Assembly (NCBI GenBank): GCA_003056245.1
Contig: MVDH01000001.1
Coordinates: 1,049,679-1,113,678, forward strand
Source of the DNA: Cellvibrio sp. 79
Lineage (GTDB): Bacteria > Pseudomonadota > Gammaproteobacteria > Pseudomonadales > Cellvibrionaceae
Direction of reading: 5' to 3'
Length of the DNA: 64,000 nt
The notes under the pieces are model-generated. The model was not told the DNA's origin. It saw only the letters and a list, made by a program, of their open reading frames with translations, and made no database searches. The position numbers were made by a program, and so were the translations under genes. This document shows, piece by piece, positions 48,901 to 49,228 of the stretch (position 1 is the stretch's first letter; the number at the start of each line of letters is the position of its first letter).

Positions 48901-49228
48901 GGTACTTGTTCCGCTGGAAATCGAAGTGGAAGGCGATTACCTGATTCGCGTCAGCTCCAACAGTTTTGATCCGAAGATGGTAATTAAATCCACTAACGGT
49001 ACAAAAGTGTCCGTAGCTACCGGTACTTGTGCGGAGACCAATGAATTCATTGTGAGCTTGCCAAGAGGTGTTTATGACCTGACTGTAAGCAGCGATTACG
49101 GTTATGGCGAATTTGAGCTTGAAGCTATCCCGGCGGAGCTCGCTGATTACGTCAACTTCATGTGTGAAGGTGAAGTCGATGAAAATAATTGGTGGGGCGA
49201 TGATTATGGTTATGGATCTGTGGGTTAA
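9815..49228 (+). CDS. Giant secreted multidomain repeat protein (about 13,137 residues; Ig-like, LVIVD, IPT/TIG, TSP3, RCC1)
   Basis: One uninterrupted frame of 39.4 kb encodes a protein of roughly 1.4 MDa (estimated). The ATG at 9815 is preferred: it gives a Sec signal peptide (hydrophobic LQLLFLSLVM, cleavage after QAVA at residue 32), and GGGA lies at 9806-9809. The GTG at 9719 would add 32 residues of non-signal sequence. Order: N-terminal Ig-like region (about 32-450), about twenty Ig-like repeats (450-3050), about seven propeller/Big_5-like/IPT units (3250-7900), more Ig-like domains and propellers (7900-10730), calcium-binding TSP3 repeats (10734-10834), four RCC1 propellers with six-cysteine modules (10948-13009) and a PPC-like tail. 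I see no enzyme motif, autotransporter barrel, RTX repeat or LPXTG anchor. The domains suggest adhesion, scaffolding or a surface filament. The exact function is unknown. Confidence 0.9.
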   Translation: MYSLNITVRNAVGFILKLQLLFLSLVMHQAVAGIDIRVASPLLSSSTSVSYTLSIGDCSTVATIKAGSSSNLELFSVADVRRDPLFPNLCLVDFTTEGAGYLSPSARVQRINGDVEEHTESFVYDDKSPTVQFKSVGINLLGGQQFLNVIVDANDDTDIQYIGLNVSGLRASDIRAAGGVITEARKKSFARTEHIQRVYPHNDGQNEYTLSLPIDSVLSQEAIAQDVVVLVDAFAVDASGNQASFSKIAFTGDSIQEQPKALIISSNKIVINNILQTPAISVAVDFQFRGIVNLSGSGNGVQYVSSHPDFVGVTSGGVIYPIKETNGISPYITVSYPGLTAINVPVEIDFSKTLTSIQLKGYEAGQAFELSSLNTFYSLPELEGVFDDGTRAQISSSWSPVINIRDIFKSIVTQNRLGQIKSSAVVPPQSPVYVDISLKELPGLSSQIAIVAKDALPQINLKLPGSIQPTQELLVSAAVSDDVGIAEVQFLLDDVVIGTRKTSPYELVMPISEELQGKALRFNAVAVDSTGQKQTTPDSIVQVVARPKPEVPTFKFELPADGQRGVENSPVAIQISSSLGILPDVEPRTGISRVEFFFDGTKIGDANFPLMETRKVQTADGPADELVELWLLRANLPEVSTNETSLSVSARIYALNGAQADAPAKLIRVIKNTAPKARFLQPVAGTALTVSQKLPIIVEGTDDTLPLGTVIELYEGSKLIESHQIKGDADTLNSLAPKSESVTFNYTATADQLGDTLRFKAKIIDYHQQAAYSEELKVLVKGDEAPTVALSNPTEGASFVSGLTLPIRANAVDDLAVEKVDFYINAKLVGSDKTAPYSYEYETPKNIEKEQVLTLYAVATDSSGKTAESNHVKVTLGHDEEPPVINLASPSISGSSAGKDIADVIEESEFVVKVAGYDNVGVTRLELTGIRKLNNQYILTGNENDVLTGDDFPLQQIPGTLRAYSALRLITAPKFSGSANVAYDPYDLTITAYDEVGNKSTVAAVIAIRNDKPPVVTDATFNRVSYFPLDVVQTNIVATDDRAVTSLELRYRLGTTVLKTVKFDNTNGLAPMAIAQKSHDLDLSAFDLPNQKQELHLDVIAYDKLGQSSEVFVSQPVNILRDQTAPVASISSPIQGARLYNGERINIAWRAVDDNRLASVEIKANNSRLDFKSDYTTKNASGTISYAVPASGEKLTLSIIAKDYFGNTATTSFDYDIGADQKPVVSIRHPADGSRFVEGEKFTINALVSDDRTVTRVEFLAKVNGVVSGINTFEADEVAKTLAANKYFSYSVNTPTKPVNGDIEIVVRATDNIGQSTEQTIKLDVADDTESPVIGMASPAKNLELYPGESFEVSGTATDDYYIGDISAYFVTEQGTEIKVPWETFTPTERVEQIRVANPASLGSFIAAEKRYVDYKARVRIPADFVSHAGKTLKFKVRASDNGVNHSDSQSINVLIKVDTEEPVIQIKTPSALYERQPVKLDIAIVDNVRVKSYRVSVIDHENRVILSNVNVNQASVSIQDENAINLSRYVDIPEKGVEFTLLVEATDSNNNQANKSQKMVVSRDAAPHIKLISRTPSSSPLQGGFAFDRLEVSDDFNAGNGSGIATLYTSLSGLSGQNPARAIRGGKIDGDELNHVELNYPEAGTLTGSVLLNDKAFLNFSGGKLHLTYTHERSIDSLKFNFANVATNYTLTHRSGNQCGDSYQTTTVTAADLASKNGVLTLRQWLPAGVTQVVVRPEFIGNANALPTFIKELSIGLASLPGQLKYDEADKVRSVARADRMTIQLADQLRTENGTSFIQPGNFSVITQQPEQYSEFFAVPASAVGQVFQLFGIATDRLSKDRGLLPLVPVYQGTIAADDAAPVVSISQPASGTQTTRLSRLPLAISVSDNSNILESLQLFDDQGMVSEQGGVFAKSSYDFIYDVPDLYRAGELNLSVIAKDRGGRSTSHKIALPIVKNEPPQLAFKEFASYRAGVDGPFRKIINTADRLNYGEFWLRTGEDFRFTSSLSDDAGLKKYTISKINRNGSKSEPLYEKNYSVACPAPNIKQVTAEVAILNFNESEPTEYEILIEDNVGQVARRSILIHPLANVAPEIRITSPAEGHQIVAGTFRIQVGIVAADDRELSDTDLTLFANGVQLYPVQQLAVAPGGDGVIEEKFGKIFNAFKEKYSLDIAKEFGLRTSPYAKQKTFIYAMPSGLVRANEKIVLTAQVQDVDKAIGRDEVEFIAVGDLINPEVAVVSPAIGYGPPEFSDFQFSVRGYDNVKVARLEISSTYGVKKADGTYQLLPYSGVLKTITGVPDNDADPVTTNNIDTPLYLQEIHVDRLAQIASRFGGVAVTENTRFDIWLKVVAFDASGNQRVKEVSYPIHIDQRPVVDIVQPLNGSKQVESTSLYVNVNAYDDVGIQQLELIAYRGAPGSDQQFFRKSVTQPPFSFSVPLPAFDANNSANNIIRIAVQATDTYGKVFNDLDNHRVTEEISIEIIGDVPPTVAIAKPLNDDRVLEGQYVVVQVNAIDDVGVDKVVLNVANLLKGDRTITDSTYPYEFLVEVPYGQAGRDLVLSAAVTEKRLTGNARTIETLTPVTVRVAKDTVAPTVIINQPLATGTTVTEKRNLPYELTVTDNVRVASVRTQLFVDKNGDGEFGNQEEVAQSLSLAPPYTGTLPVGTIASYLPDVPAPQLPQSLQIQFSVTAWDGAGNPSPVQNRFVTLTANTPPSVASIGVLDARGEQMKEPITEITAGRGIVINVVANDPESGGGVASVALWNASGKNTTSLQYAEHSTDSASPFQFHIQVPKDRVGEYISFRATATDVDGNKSKVEQSQTRTLKIVADRPPTVTITRPANDQSVIIDGQDLEVVVEAIDDLGAEGIDRVEFLVNDKLVYTAYASETESHGTTAQEHIYRAVIEPPKGVDGFAIQAIAHDVMGHSAVSQVVHVGRIDDTVAPKVSILSPVDNDILTTADVVVGAVSVTDIGAEDDRDVFMTWTREVKNAAGDWIVEDQSTDILKQTLVRNENPAVRPNVPLSDPDNHYYVYWVEFTDGKVFRRTGRDNERVKVEVSVETPNHTVKRETFHEIGLPISERRFLQPTPSESSKAVGRTVYYSAISQFKSAVRTGAMVGAWSTIDPSRVEQGLGLDYPVQAPLSACPVCTGIFLADYNSEFTPTGDVFVYSELLNGASQIFAGSISELHADANFVLASKQGVPEYTRSEHLPASFVPALQNVATTGKTFPENKDGELLIFNVENEEQTFGIPYSLKGRVDLPYIHAYGMDRKDSLAFVANGNGGVQVIDIESLSAPHHIGYIKPNGYARDVKIHNNFAFIAASEEGIVVADILDPSMPIVAQIDTLGIANRIQIVGNKLYVTDMSGEGQVSQINEINISDPHRPTLARIIELKPARKDLVSKGVFDVRVVGNLAYAIVLYADQEDKPAQTIVEIIDLEKVDTPTVDATIPVMINRNASIDNFVARDLTLARGAIQVAAGKQGINRIELPQLTVAAHSPVAAEQDVSTDLANITIELSAALPENINLAQYLRVYRGNVLANSDGSYSLGEDVSANFAVAFAQRNEKEARRFIQLTPQADLLPGTEYVVIVKAGLTSLSDVELARDYRFSFYTSAAGSAAHPDVKSIFPNLGTIDGGVSVVIRGVNFGSTPRVSIGGQSVVVEEVLPVDATGLDGIRITTMPHYAGPAAVVVTNDANLKDTVIGGFTYVDLLQISYVTPPVVRINQTGVNDLVDIIGYGFHDGLTLKAYPSGNPARAITQEVDNSALRMYSAQKMSWRVATRDANYRGFIDIELSDTSGRRFVLPNALFMGKLGVSRTLESRSPFSFDFLKKERERAEQGLPTSAPDVLKLPPGKIVGFESDTTLNYLYVLGAPVPVENGPRPAGTTDKDELDHYFSTGWISLVHYERDQLDEAAPMHGLGYYDLPPDLTPSALALGKTQLYVSAEGYQFPFINTDYEGQTWMLVFDREVRSFNDPRPDDSSRDRKSVYRVPLPLEKSPKALQVKDGLLIANGGKEGVVVLSIADPRKPTVLKVITDGMVNGALQKLDVYDLAVIGNRLYVTTVRDNFVFDLSKPSVPQLGVQSVNNQLIPGSLGVTYGLQTPVAAPSTLAFAMEGLELLDVSNPDNARFAGMYVDNGFPLKGKLFGVESTGGTLVGQIREQGCGDRQSNYFLTLLDTSRQDLVDVLDAVRISECKEFEEPRGYINVTNNPMFVPTHYMDNGIVAVALPARDHSSLKLIDTVTPDFVSSTPENGAVGVARDIAIRIKLTHAIDIPLAQTEHGYLSRYLSLLRDNGVAQADTVEFTAELDADDARTIVITPTAQLQPEARYRIEIKPEAGSRRSVGLFNHTISFTTADGVADALDIVGITPAFLPVDGGELRVTLANSTSPAFAIAGVNAGVKSSEPGNNQITYVLAAPAHYPGGAAIEIIEPDGRRISRLGAVQYVEPLLLFSASPAVGSVNGGTTVSVSGKGFVVGAQRTRVFVNGSAVAPENITVISPEKLEFVTPPGQLGMADIQVELDNGQRETLAQAFEYLQPVKASIEDQADKFFDIEIDPTGQFLIAAAGSSGVKIYDIDSSTLIGNTDCVSNPDDLLAKVDCNKDGTDDRILVQIPLPSGYSALGLDAFFEREQDRLFITAARVSGGKASDARLFIIAIDREDISKSTLVKNLPLDASYAKGIEVDNNQAVVAMAEKGLGIIDTFLHTKAYLTDSIALPKNKKALDVKRVPQPVGRNTLYALVGGEYDFASLQLQDKEVQGEGGFQLVERNPQQGLTLRGALDIPASHLSINGNIAYLAAGDSGLVIVDIADLDNPRIVSRVNNIGYVYDLALNGNMAYVALGARGIMTIDVTNPLKPVRIGGFESYSKSVVRVIEATGYSAIGAGVSHNGRAVIQETPDVVLKLHAVDPSNRILDRDANGVPTIRLRFNKDISHNNNASFKTTNQQYFYVVDATGKLVPSKVSINNNDADITLIEPISLKAGDKFTVVVEPGLKSVKELAQPSGPAHLTLFKLPSEQQVGFVYRGSRPEAPAIDSVVPRRIAANTAYPITVSMIGIPIAKDKIRLFLGSHQLTVDSVVRSEQDSRIGIVKATVPAIAAAGMYDLTAQLQLAGVAESVTLYGAVQIDAPIRFASIEPKWGPLAGGTVVTVYGEGFEPGNTVMDGLSVIVGSSPVKVIDVLSSNKLTMVVPRGAPGIKTISAKDSYGRTTDFTGFGYGIQQLANTQASRAYPVDITIDQETGVALTAAGYFHEGFDKEQFNNNAATVNGVLTPESWRALSFDVQEAHNPLLVGGVGSLPSGNKGSSEIQRYNKLMMLLAKTMGLNPVELTDAEKAEVERLDGTYIPLSVDSIRIKATREWENDLWRKRLYAANGHGGVARLNLDEQNGLQVLSESFTEQGMIQDLEKHGYALFGSTFTSVNAEQPKDPCSFNPGPGDGASVLNANLSDPLDPVFMGQVDHLGGGSSLYYAKGWMYSSGTSRGNIWSPCPMTRDTNAIRVPDVAQDRITAINVFDPYLTQTYEFGGTVHDVVNYGNYLVVALGARGVEIFDKSRPEQKVHLALDAKLQANAGRAIRLRLLGNLLFVAADSGVVVVDISKPLEPVVISAGNTEKIEAIDYFKDRLVAVGGAAGLRTLQLPGAIVVAASVAEGDALAANIPYTVTFNESVTLASLQQPGAVKVKRLDTGAEVAATVSAEILANSAATEFEVDFARVGGVSYEVVVDGARNLRGTGQWSHFVHHFTQADENALQPEIHKIENGNYHRRHQQAIRVIGDGFRNSPDVQVYIDQYPVPSTWINAQTLEIAANALDVLPLSAGQHHIRVQDQQLSTEFLGGVVTGDDISEAIFSINPQTADVEAGHQVRITASNAAILPGSKVFMRAPDGKVIQTLNNVDGINIVDLKDNVESLTEFTFRLPTATEPALYQVYLLINGQEIHVGSISYTLPAGRSIGLPNYPPHVIGGAQVVGDLIYVGVSAGAQPTDKNRFLLPYGFEIFDISIWENPVRLSQVRTNSPVTGVEVIGNSAFLAAGSDGLLVVDVTSPTEPLVLNSFPIPGHKATDVAFNPAGNMLALAVADDLGSGFIRFFDLGDDELTPPVGFNPIVFTGAIQGQPVDVQWLDGKLYVLLKRDNQLHLAVFGALPNKDSYTIQPLERSKTATLNASMLVQSGQITVTAGTDRVVYQQQADNSFRASYWDSVERSGAELVANNGGVFVAGTGGITDSRSPGLAVTSINPASGSRLGNGDTVRVQLNNLINTDPLHLSAAINVADGNGVALTADKFTLRGVNTLAGGTVEIAITGTDIAENKVQITITRNLTATNGADKVITPVQAQFELRNSTRPVITAIKRNQNGAGDSHFFHADGSEQAIITGSGFGTDPNSIQLFIGETRLPTAMIKQITDTRIDIAVPNLFLGGSALALPVRIVKADLSYIKQGALVILPRVVIEDVNPLRGPPQGGNVVDLYGRGFSPATKVTIGDKIAGDLRVLNGNHIQVRAPANPFGFAKVKAENPQFAGEIATSAVDYFYAGKETGSVNLASDKPSPIAAVLLQDQILYTVTGGEYEVINREGRAVKRLRSNVARLVAANVADPVRPVIITKEFTGTQLPYHFDVSGGLGTQGFVGLAATGKNLFAAGADRLFHFDVTLAADPVLINQLTVTGQIRDIVARDNLLYVSSTDGVSIYQLTANRTLQKLTTIDRVRLQGAPYSIEVAGNNLWVSLTDARRVVAVELMSGEYQIVRDFITRDQGGNRLKPRDLLIQNNLILVSTGTSGSIVLFQEDSERGAEPVASLNLAYLVRNGDIYAGQMTLKGQTLYVSAGQGDLQLYDISPWLEGRYKSTVAMKNYFSVIGDVSSMAFHPRALYAGSTFAYLNDVAIENPVEDAANVNHIGGRLNTIVNDQLVITEHSPGAEGITSANAAIEVQFNRLLDMEQLQANKDELFSVSLDGAKIAGTVSTKVNNTGTQLIFRSAQPLQDGMRYRVMVSGAIRDLHHQVLGSDYSFRFVASAQKQPVIAQLKPEFASWRGGETLTIYGENFSAQTQVFLANKMVAAEHISLVSSNELRFRLPALSKSPADNYVVGLQVRNGQLTHSRPAAFTYIADPVIENIGAYNPVTKTLDTNRKYYLFNSGETVAIKGRGFSSLTQLLVNGKAAVNVRLEAPDVLSFRLPDNTLGQLKVGVSNLTSRADLIENNELNIELAAKQQLADINGFKRHDDLLLGFGAVTSKNSNWYLSGTLESDTPVLLAKGVIPAPIIDVTINDRYMAILANEGRPVVYFYDLANLYAPALVSRFDNPLSLPINEIFLADDNWIGVGNNTLFSAAIRGSNVQSIALGAGFVDVGVDADGVAILYSDRLEFRKHQQLEQAVPNPFRVSLLEPKSLTISGSRLLMRSATEIEILNFTALKSGNQNRTFIGKAILNQDDAALSGELLAVLNKSAQRLSVYDVNQIAQTLTLTPLSAVRMTGGSNLQQLGFTADLLEWRVANDYFNIRLPFNNVWNVSPPRIASDTMPLNVGIAGAAENWNNVLVDVISQNTAQRLNGSTLHAGNELQFQVYGSSYSLGDSYHLDLFNQPKNTIDGAQVNIDLPWLIQTEPLFGLSPIRILSVAPGNSITNRTGTYKVTGQQLQLVDQLSIGDVALTPAQFAVNAAGTELNFSATFTSPGIKTLRLAQNADKQVSVLPAAVLVTQAIELQRIATNNEKGGDKSLSDSGGNSITLEGLGLEGSLAVHLLPYNEGFEPVAANRVNHRLQAGKLIIDASPKVIPGKQYQLVVVRSQTNEVIKATGSLLLTGIDDTAPIQAILDDEFKPLGMIQPLRLTFNENIKGGDFSVIKQFKDYTNRPDADVSARFELVNIAPQVLSLRLRPGQVLDNNASYQIAINGITDTAGNNAIGSYLRPAGAYRATFTAPDTLAPQSIALVRIPDAEPLNGAMVLTKGRQYRFQVSAVDNYAGNVQFQYRVSTAFNAPQTGWLRPDESNGINYRAEKHHEYYEVQVEATDGSPVSLKAIATFRASLREPKINLEKFSTDPELPEESVRASVHFDLGGDVDLISKAEFSIDELKFASQDVTANYNLTTGEVFASFINPKIRDLLAKDEAIKPVPIHANLRVTYLDGYDSVTLKGVYTLYKDRTAPTLEIVSPGQGDFVAIGERTDVVIKAFDKYGIETVEVKRNEGPWEVLADPTRYSFVPTIDDIEHGITIFARATDPNLNVSEIDSVTLHPYDAEAGAPKVDILSPANGASFQEGESVRFEVMLRNVQDADLYFDIGGVEATTPSAHITRGAQDPERQFVTVELPSITENIVILARLKKANLNAYKFLNVTNDEGIDESVDTQLLPAERVLTGSALWVSTTVPAAMKDFSSNSVVLVKDPSTAATAVSAALGGKLVTRISTEGTAASVETVLRDKSGHEKKELHSLTKVPFFSDASAFEYMRAADANETLLDVVAIGGNSSTNAMVAAFNKRNGGYRLATGAGVIESANKGEILSLHFSGTAVVAQIRQDGEEFIKHYPVTATSVAAATARWPVAGSLIGASANTLWLRYGNSIAAATITGQELIPALAQPLGDSIRFAKVDGQHLYVLTEAGLYRFSVSVLAAVAVKRDFFIALPDQDGFHIEGGKLHTWKAQTLSRYELLADSSLVVVGTPAAMPGVVDRAQGDDEILWLRAVTTEGPQWLAVQDGNVVGILPMLSATVVVTPAALYFDSIDQGVTRLQAQPIATIPQPFTVTTTVEEFPHVVVLTVTPSADPLGALAIGVENGAGDRVPAAVSMMVTGSYEVRISRAALSGNSLAITATSHASSATQTVSIGANSTVGTMSSPFRSATLASGAVVPVVSTSGPSVRLQSTQLLANEQSSPLALTANAAYQWLALPLNQPSLSWTHTGSNGFNATGVVNLVANNSELASVTVLAPANNASTKAGDILNIQYSVADQTGEVFQHAEVSLFDFNRHLISRVLVATTSGQLGLRMPAVTAKDTYFLRVRGYWGDSYRYSEREVSVQVYPQLQLPQPKLSGVNTTVFAGSRISYRMDVAGLEQYQSAITIHDNNGVLLASGGSIVEILVPEGITGLQVNATLSDKNGNSESTLYPVRVVAGVKLVEAGSNKHFSVMLPDVTTAWFAQGRELRDHNGNLLATLDAEITALQRIGDRLLVALQNQGLVIIDPAENFMVLGTYPLQGVVTDLAQYSEHVLAIVDGSLRAFNVTGNWIEAAPVNAIDSKNQASPYMDAEPALDVQAWQRGFVVLRSDSAIFIDGNLHTKTGFSIALADAQAMVRTAGRWYVSTANRQLLSFDTAGRVLRHGPLGVDVERLLAVEPYLVGISTDGIQLLDASNPYQLEQVGDFKRSLRGKITNAQVFNGKLWLGDESGSLLALQQQAGELLESYKTDAPRGRVVDVAIANGQVLAAASHYGAIYYGRKAGAWNAQAYPQNGWSLAVSRVLLDDGIAYLAHDSKRQLVALDTLDLDASQTPPANVVFNNVAVGEIAATATQIVASESNLLHLATKGDLTTTGVVSLPAGEEIVSLAAHGETIYVSTNNRRLYRVLAGPLPINTYKVVIESLIGASENNIQNLTVSGDYLFFSEGVNVHRMDLKTFADTVLELPDTQAINALEYADGNVWVAYRTAVASEVRVVDARTWALNETIRIPLTQVATSLAKHQGFLAIGLGDSGVQIVDLNGQLPGINPSLLAPTAGSVFVQGDKMTLAPSTTEGINSVRYYVNNALFGGTAEFPYQVNALVPANLRNGQPFELMAEIETEGGQVVRSNPRQVVLQGENLPANPFSVVIVSPRENIATYVPKALELRAEVRGSTQPIHQVEYYEADSPSGPFRIIGKHYGPEFVIYRAYDAVKVDGVPKLRYLKVRAVDSFGNAVESSVVEFSRIEDANLPVISPFTLSGAVSGNQIIEKHAFALSVTVNDEESGIDSAILRRNGLIIAAHFEDGVFNIAEKGALKGQTLVYTLEVKDKAGNKREQTASYTVIEDTAPTINNLSISPAQMIEQGAVAVNLSVQDQVAVEKVELVWNGFTQSVSYNKPARSVALTNVALRDRRTERVAADRNETLVLKVTDDLGQVAEHSIPVTVISDKTPDPSKLSLAYPANGFYGDVIPVEVNGFRTANDGNDPVVVSFAETNPATGKLTRYDHSSLSSPLRAVIATPATEVSDHEYRFHVRLTDHLGQSADTAEQVVHLTHKPNALRFFNTASETTTNLAYVTVGSTVSYQIEIVDKANRRVPNQLVRWKLQEIVAADQTAAPIQSIGETQSDVTGLARLNFNSALKVGRYKLSAELVSNPQITTAIGIRLNAGETKEVRFAHIDPVKAGETFQLDVRGYDAGGNLAEQDSITRVEVTLPHAGFHFGFANGVTSAPLAGGGEMAAIRLQNGNAVVPVSASTLAGNYVAALDVPSPVTTVGTTYDVAGDGRYVNVDGINLSVVANAPFLVNFAIESTTNLPLGDSDRLETGEVVTVAATLVDKYYNRVYQYLSSESTIDANIQLATAVNGAARINNGAQAAIIAMAQGYGTFAVSSDQVGTVDVTASATIPVLNGVQKFESLSLEFLKLKPAIAAHEIPRAVDSLINNIVFNYSEPVVATTANAISIMTGGQAVAGSFEIDDDIVVFTPQQALVLGGCYDINTQGSSLRGVAANDEVLVQHLSVCAPHARLQVPASNYVLEGSSYRLVTELAAGIAANSITQGSLFVALAGESASATSFSWVAPDITVPAYTNRPDGQAIHVRVEGRHAGNTIVTSNEITLKVLKVNGDFDGDGIPNGVEIAVGLNPASTDSDGDGITDGNDDLDGDGLSNREEFNLGGKLNNADSDGDGLSDYDEVNLHRTDLNRPDSDNDGVPDYVEVVSDSEPTDGAIAEVDPDLITAIQIQPAQLVHQLGVDPASFSLTIKAKVEHDGKVFNNVNVSTNTGYMAFTSSNLTVASVTGEGVFTALAEGEAELGVQVFNAANLTASVPLEVVAPTVNVEKPIVAVGFDFSFMWHNHTLWMWGSDPDGFPELATEQSSGSSSSSPDTTVPNPRYKPRLIDTSFLDGASIVQISAAYYGVLFLDDRGRVWVWGYTLLSDYEPTPVKTPVQVDLSEFGGAKVVSITRSHPANLLVDDQGRIWGWGRNYEGGVGSLAMGGFVTTPTLIDSGHNITSVASYGFSSWSSAIHIAFNNSGTVLWWGQGGEPTALNTSFLNGAHVVRATVGGNENDGGVEVILLDSQNRLWRSKNFLSDKQFNLMDTTPLGDVGLADVKAGMKHVLVLDNQGKLWSSGLPETDNNYWGVLGDGTANHRNYFAPVDLGNLGQARVESISVSPLLTNLVADNSGRIWAWGYNSSYQVGDGTRVDRLLPTLTGDIRSTGAASAEIGDIPAHITLTVGRTNSVVVTDVRFTPADSFSFAKVTPTNPVFSFKRAGASIGVPSDAPLTDTLFVNASICTSVGESSQSLVLVDQMGREIAAADLSIRCVPDVSVKVSPRVDGTDVLLKNRSDAPYIVRFNSSAPGEESNEQQTVCAGCDFTLPLEQICPAYSVAPIGTLDLLDTAMQVINTVSINCPRKDAKVITLQRHALALDDFASVWGWGENDNYELGNPDIVSSHSNRPIKATLNADLVSVATGSYYSLALDTNGALWTWGGNFRGELGDGTTEDRKEPTRLPSSTFNDRKLVAIASASQHSVALDEDGHLWSWGYNYYGQLGRITPDVYSETPTQIDPGVFNGAKIVTVAAWNQATFATDEFGNVWWLGLYLGSYGNNSSVTPRQLDLSVLEGSKPVIVSPASTTLILDDQNRLWEHSYSSGLVQLDTGDLDTAKITAIAAGSRALVLDDEGKMWRRGDSYGGERDLVALNYEVFSGNRVVAVSTYESTNIVLDERGHLWSWGSNSNGLLGTGSTESSGSLEFIADTHEGLPESWLTPHRNEVLIRVGQVEKVLVGDLLIKHSYLQTHQLKTDNYFSFVKAGTALALNGPDSTKDLLQVDPAICTSVGSFDLDVHLRTANGIDTLQTGNQLRIRCVPAIDATIESTPEATSITLANRTDAQYHIVLSTANGIEIDGDDRFEDDICAGCNLTINTDVACPASSILNELGTLAIYSNGVLVDSKQLLCPLAPQRMGTAPEHTLLLDQENRMWAWGSPPENGNYNTVYWPELVSTETPSPIADLKSVDANELSSIAIDTNGRLVYRGLLFANSQEPDLKFTSIASGHAHHLALDNKGRVWAWGKNGDGQLGNGTTSFAKTPKLIKSSLFSGRKIIAITAGNYHSLALDELGELWGWGNNYSSQLGMATLESRSTVPVRIDTLPLDGARIKGIAAGGEHNMVLDEHDRLWTWGYGDYYQLGYPQTRAEELTLVDSSALGSAKIVALAAGERNSAILDSEHRVWIWGFGGDGIFGNEYITDQTAEMQLTNLEGLGSAKVSAIYASGYSMYAIDDQQRLWGWGSSSYTPLGNGNGGEGRLPKLIGVMGTGSSEITTTIPTAPIDVLIGKRNFIPVMNLQINNHYFDSQRLRITNPNFSFVDAGDFTLFSGPSSVNRTLQVSSAVCSELGTVNQAFQILDDKNTVLLDSSVNLRCIPAINMNVRLNAGRAELVYDGAISGNFTARFTGAAGVTVGGNPVSEVEVCAGCNTSVTTDFSCPRYSLESIGTLDVIDEFTDSIVLTQQVMCPRADYRRVDATSDTSFFLDAKGSVWAWGQNGEGMLGESSEVWSRTIPEQLNQLKLNGATVRLLDASNNHVLILDSNSKVWSWGYNSSGQLGDDSVGYSRYEMGEVKFNALEQLNDGARIISLSAGENHSFALDSKGRLWAWGAGGNGQLGDGRPYGGATPMQTNLTNLAGKVIVAASAGSNVSVALDNSGGLWIWGLNGPGRFGSGSSTYWDTRTQPMPVTWSGLGSAKIIDFAVGSEYLLALDSLNRVWGWGNNYSYVLGDGSNTTRYSPVLTNLTSLGSAKPVALSAGYNHSLLLDDAGRLWAWGSGSHRLGIGNIDNPLLGRTPVLVDNSALGANKFIQMSASYDHSLALDNANRLFSWGYNSYGKLGLDNTSSAYVPTFVPLPEPRPTPMIKPEVLAIRELMGPDEVVLVPLEIEVEGDYLIRVSSNSFDPKMVIKSTNGTKVSVATGTCAETNEFIVSLPRGVYDLTVSSDYGYGEFELEAIPAELADYVNFMCEGEVDENNWWGDDYGYGSVG
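11170..18960 (+). other. Array of about twenty Ig-like repeats
   Basis: Repeats of about 100-150 residues start with a P-x-V-x-I-x-x-P-x-x-G pattern and contain a D-D-x-x-V-x-x-V-x-F strand, typical of bacterial Ig-like (Big_7-type) domains. Clear starts are near 11188, 11839, 12165, 12450, 13182, 13472, 13800, 14190, 15393, 16085, 16510, 16927, 17268, 17583, 18304 and 18632; others are more diverged. Such arrays usually act as stalks or carbohydrate/surface-contact rods. Confidence 0.8.
19560..33500 (+). other. Seven tandem super-modules: propeller, Big_5-like, IPT/TIG domains
   Basis: A composite unit of roughly 600-900 residues recurs: a beta-propeller-like block (LVIVD repeats, e.g. AYVALGARGIMTIDVTNP near 24310), then a Big_5-like Ig domain, then one or two IPT/TIG domains (e.g. 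GTIDGGVSVVIRGVNFG near 20700, GPLAGGTVVTVYGEGF near 25215, GPPQGGNVVDLYGRGF near 29140). Big_5-like domains start near 20293, 22527, 24494, 26707, 28468, 30475 and 33159, about 1.8-2.7 kb apart. The first copy follows the Ig array; the last leads into a mixed region. Confidence 0.75.
33501..42013 (+). other. Mixed Ig-like and propeller region
   Basis: After the seventh Big_5-like domain come Ig-like domains (near 34150 and 34460), a propeller-like block (about 34780-35910), an Ig-like segment (about 36470), a longer propeller-like block (about 37050-38790), four or five Ig-like domains (38810-40320), an invasin-like Big_1-type segment (about 40340-40660, GSTVSYQIEIVDKANRRVPN) and an eighth Big_5-like domain (about 41405-41710). 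Boundaries are approximate. Confidence 0.6.
42014..42316 (+). other. Thrombospondin type 3 calcium-binding repeats
   Basis: Several D-x-D-G-D-G motifs occur in about 100 residues (from 10734), including FDGDGIPNGVE, DSDGDGITDGNDD, DSDGDGLSDYDE and DSDNDGVPDYVE. These are typical calcium-binding TSP3 repeats and divide the Ig/propeller stalk from the RCC1 region. A BID_2-like Ig domain (about 42350-42650) follows. Confidence 0.92.
42656..43801 (+). other. RCC1 beta-propeller 1 (seven blades)
   Basis: Seven RCC1-type blades, marked by LWMWG, VWVWG, IWGWG, LWWG, LWRS, LWSSG and IWAWGYNSS. Blades 5 and 6 have lost the WxWG signature. Blade 1 carries a serine-rich insertion of about 30 residues. 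Confidence 0.85.
43802..44386 (+). other. Six-cysteine module, copy 1
   Basis: About 195 residues between RCC1 propellers 1 and 2. Cysteines lie at 11402, 11431, 11478, 11481, 11491 and 11519, including a CAGC motif. I recognise no named family; disulfides are likely in an exported protein. Confidence 0.75.
44387..45436 (+). other. RCC1 beta-propeller 2 (seven blades)
   Basis: Blades marked by VWGWG, LWTWG, LWSWG, VWWLG, LWEHS, MWRRG and LWSWGSNSNGLLG. Blades 4 to 6 are diverged. Confidence 0.85.
45437..46015 (+). other. Six-cysteine module, copy 2
   Basis: Same layout as copy 1, with cysteines at 11942, 11973, 12023, 12026, 12036 and 12064 and the CAGC motif conserved. Confidence 0.75.
46016..47098 (+). 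other. RCC1 beta-propeller 3 (seven blades)
   Basis: Blades marked by MWAWG, LVYRG, VWAWGKNGDGQLG, LWGWGNNYSSQLG, LWTWG, VWIWG and LWGWG. Only blade 2 has lost the tryptophan signature. Confidence 0.88.
47099..47674 (+). other. Six-cysteine module, copy 3
   Basis: Cysteines at 12497, 12526, 12576, 12579, 12589 and 12618, with CAGC conserved. It precedes the last propeller. Confidence 0.75.
47675..48841 (+). other. RCC1 beta-propeller 4 (seven blades)
   Basis: Seven blades, the best conserved of the four: VWAWG, VWSWGYNSSGQLG, LWAWGAGGNGQLG, LWIWG, VWGWG, LWAWG and LFSWGYNSYGKLG. Confidence 0.9.
48842..49225 (+). other. PPC-like C-terminal domain of the giant protein
   Basis: The last 128 residues contain a beta-rich segment (PLEIEVEGDYLIRVSS ... 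SLPRGVYDLTVSS) resembling the bacterial pre-peptidase C-terminal fold, then an acidic aromatic end (NNWWGDDYGYG) after a lone MCEGE cysteine. It may cap the protein or mediate surface contact; this is inferred. Confidence 0.5.
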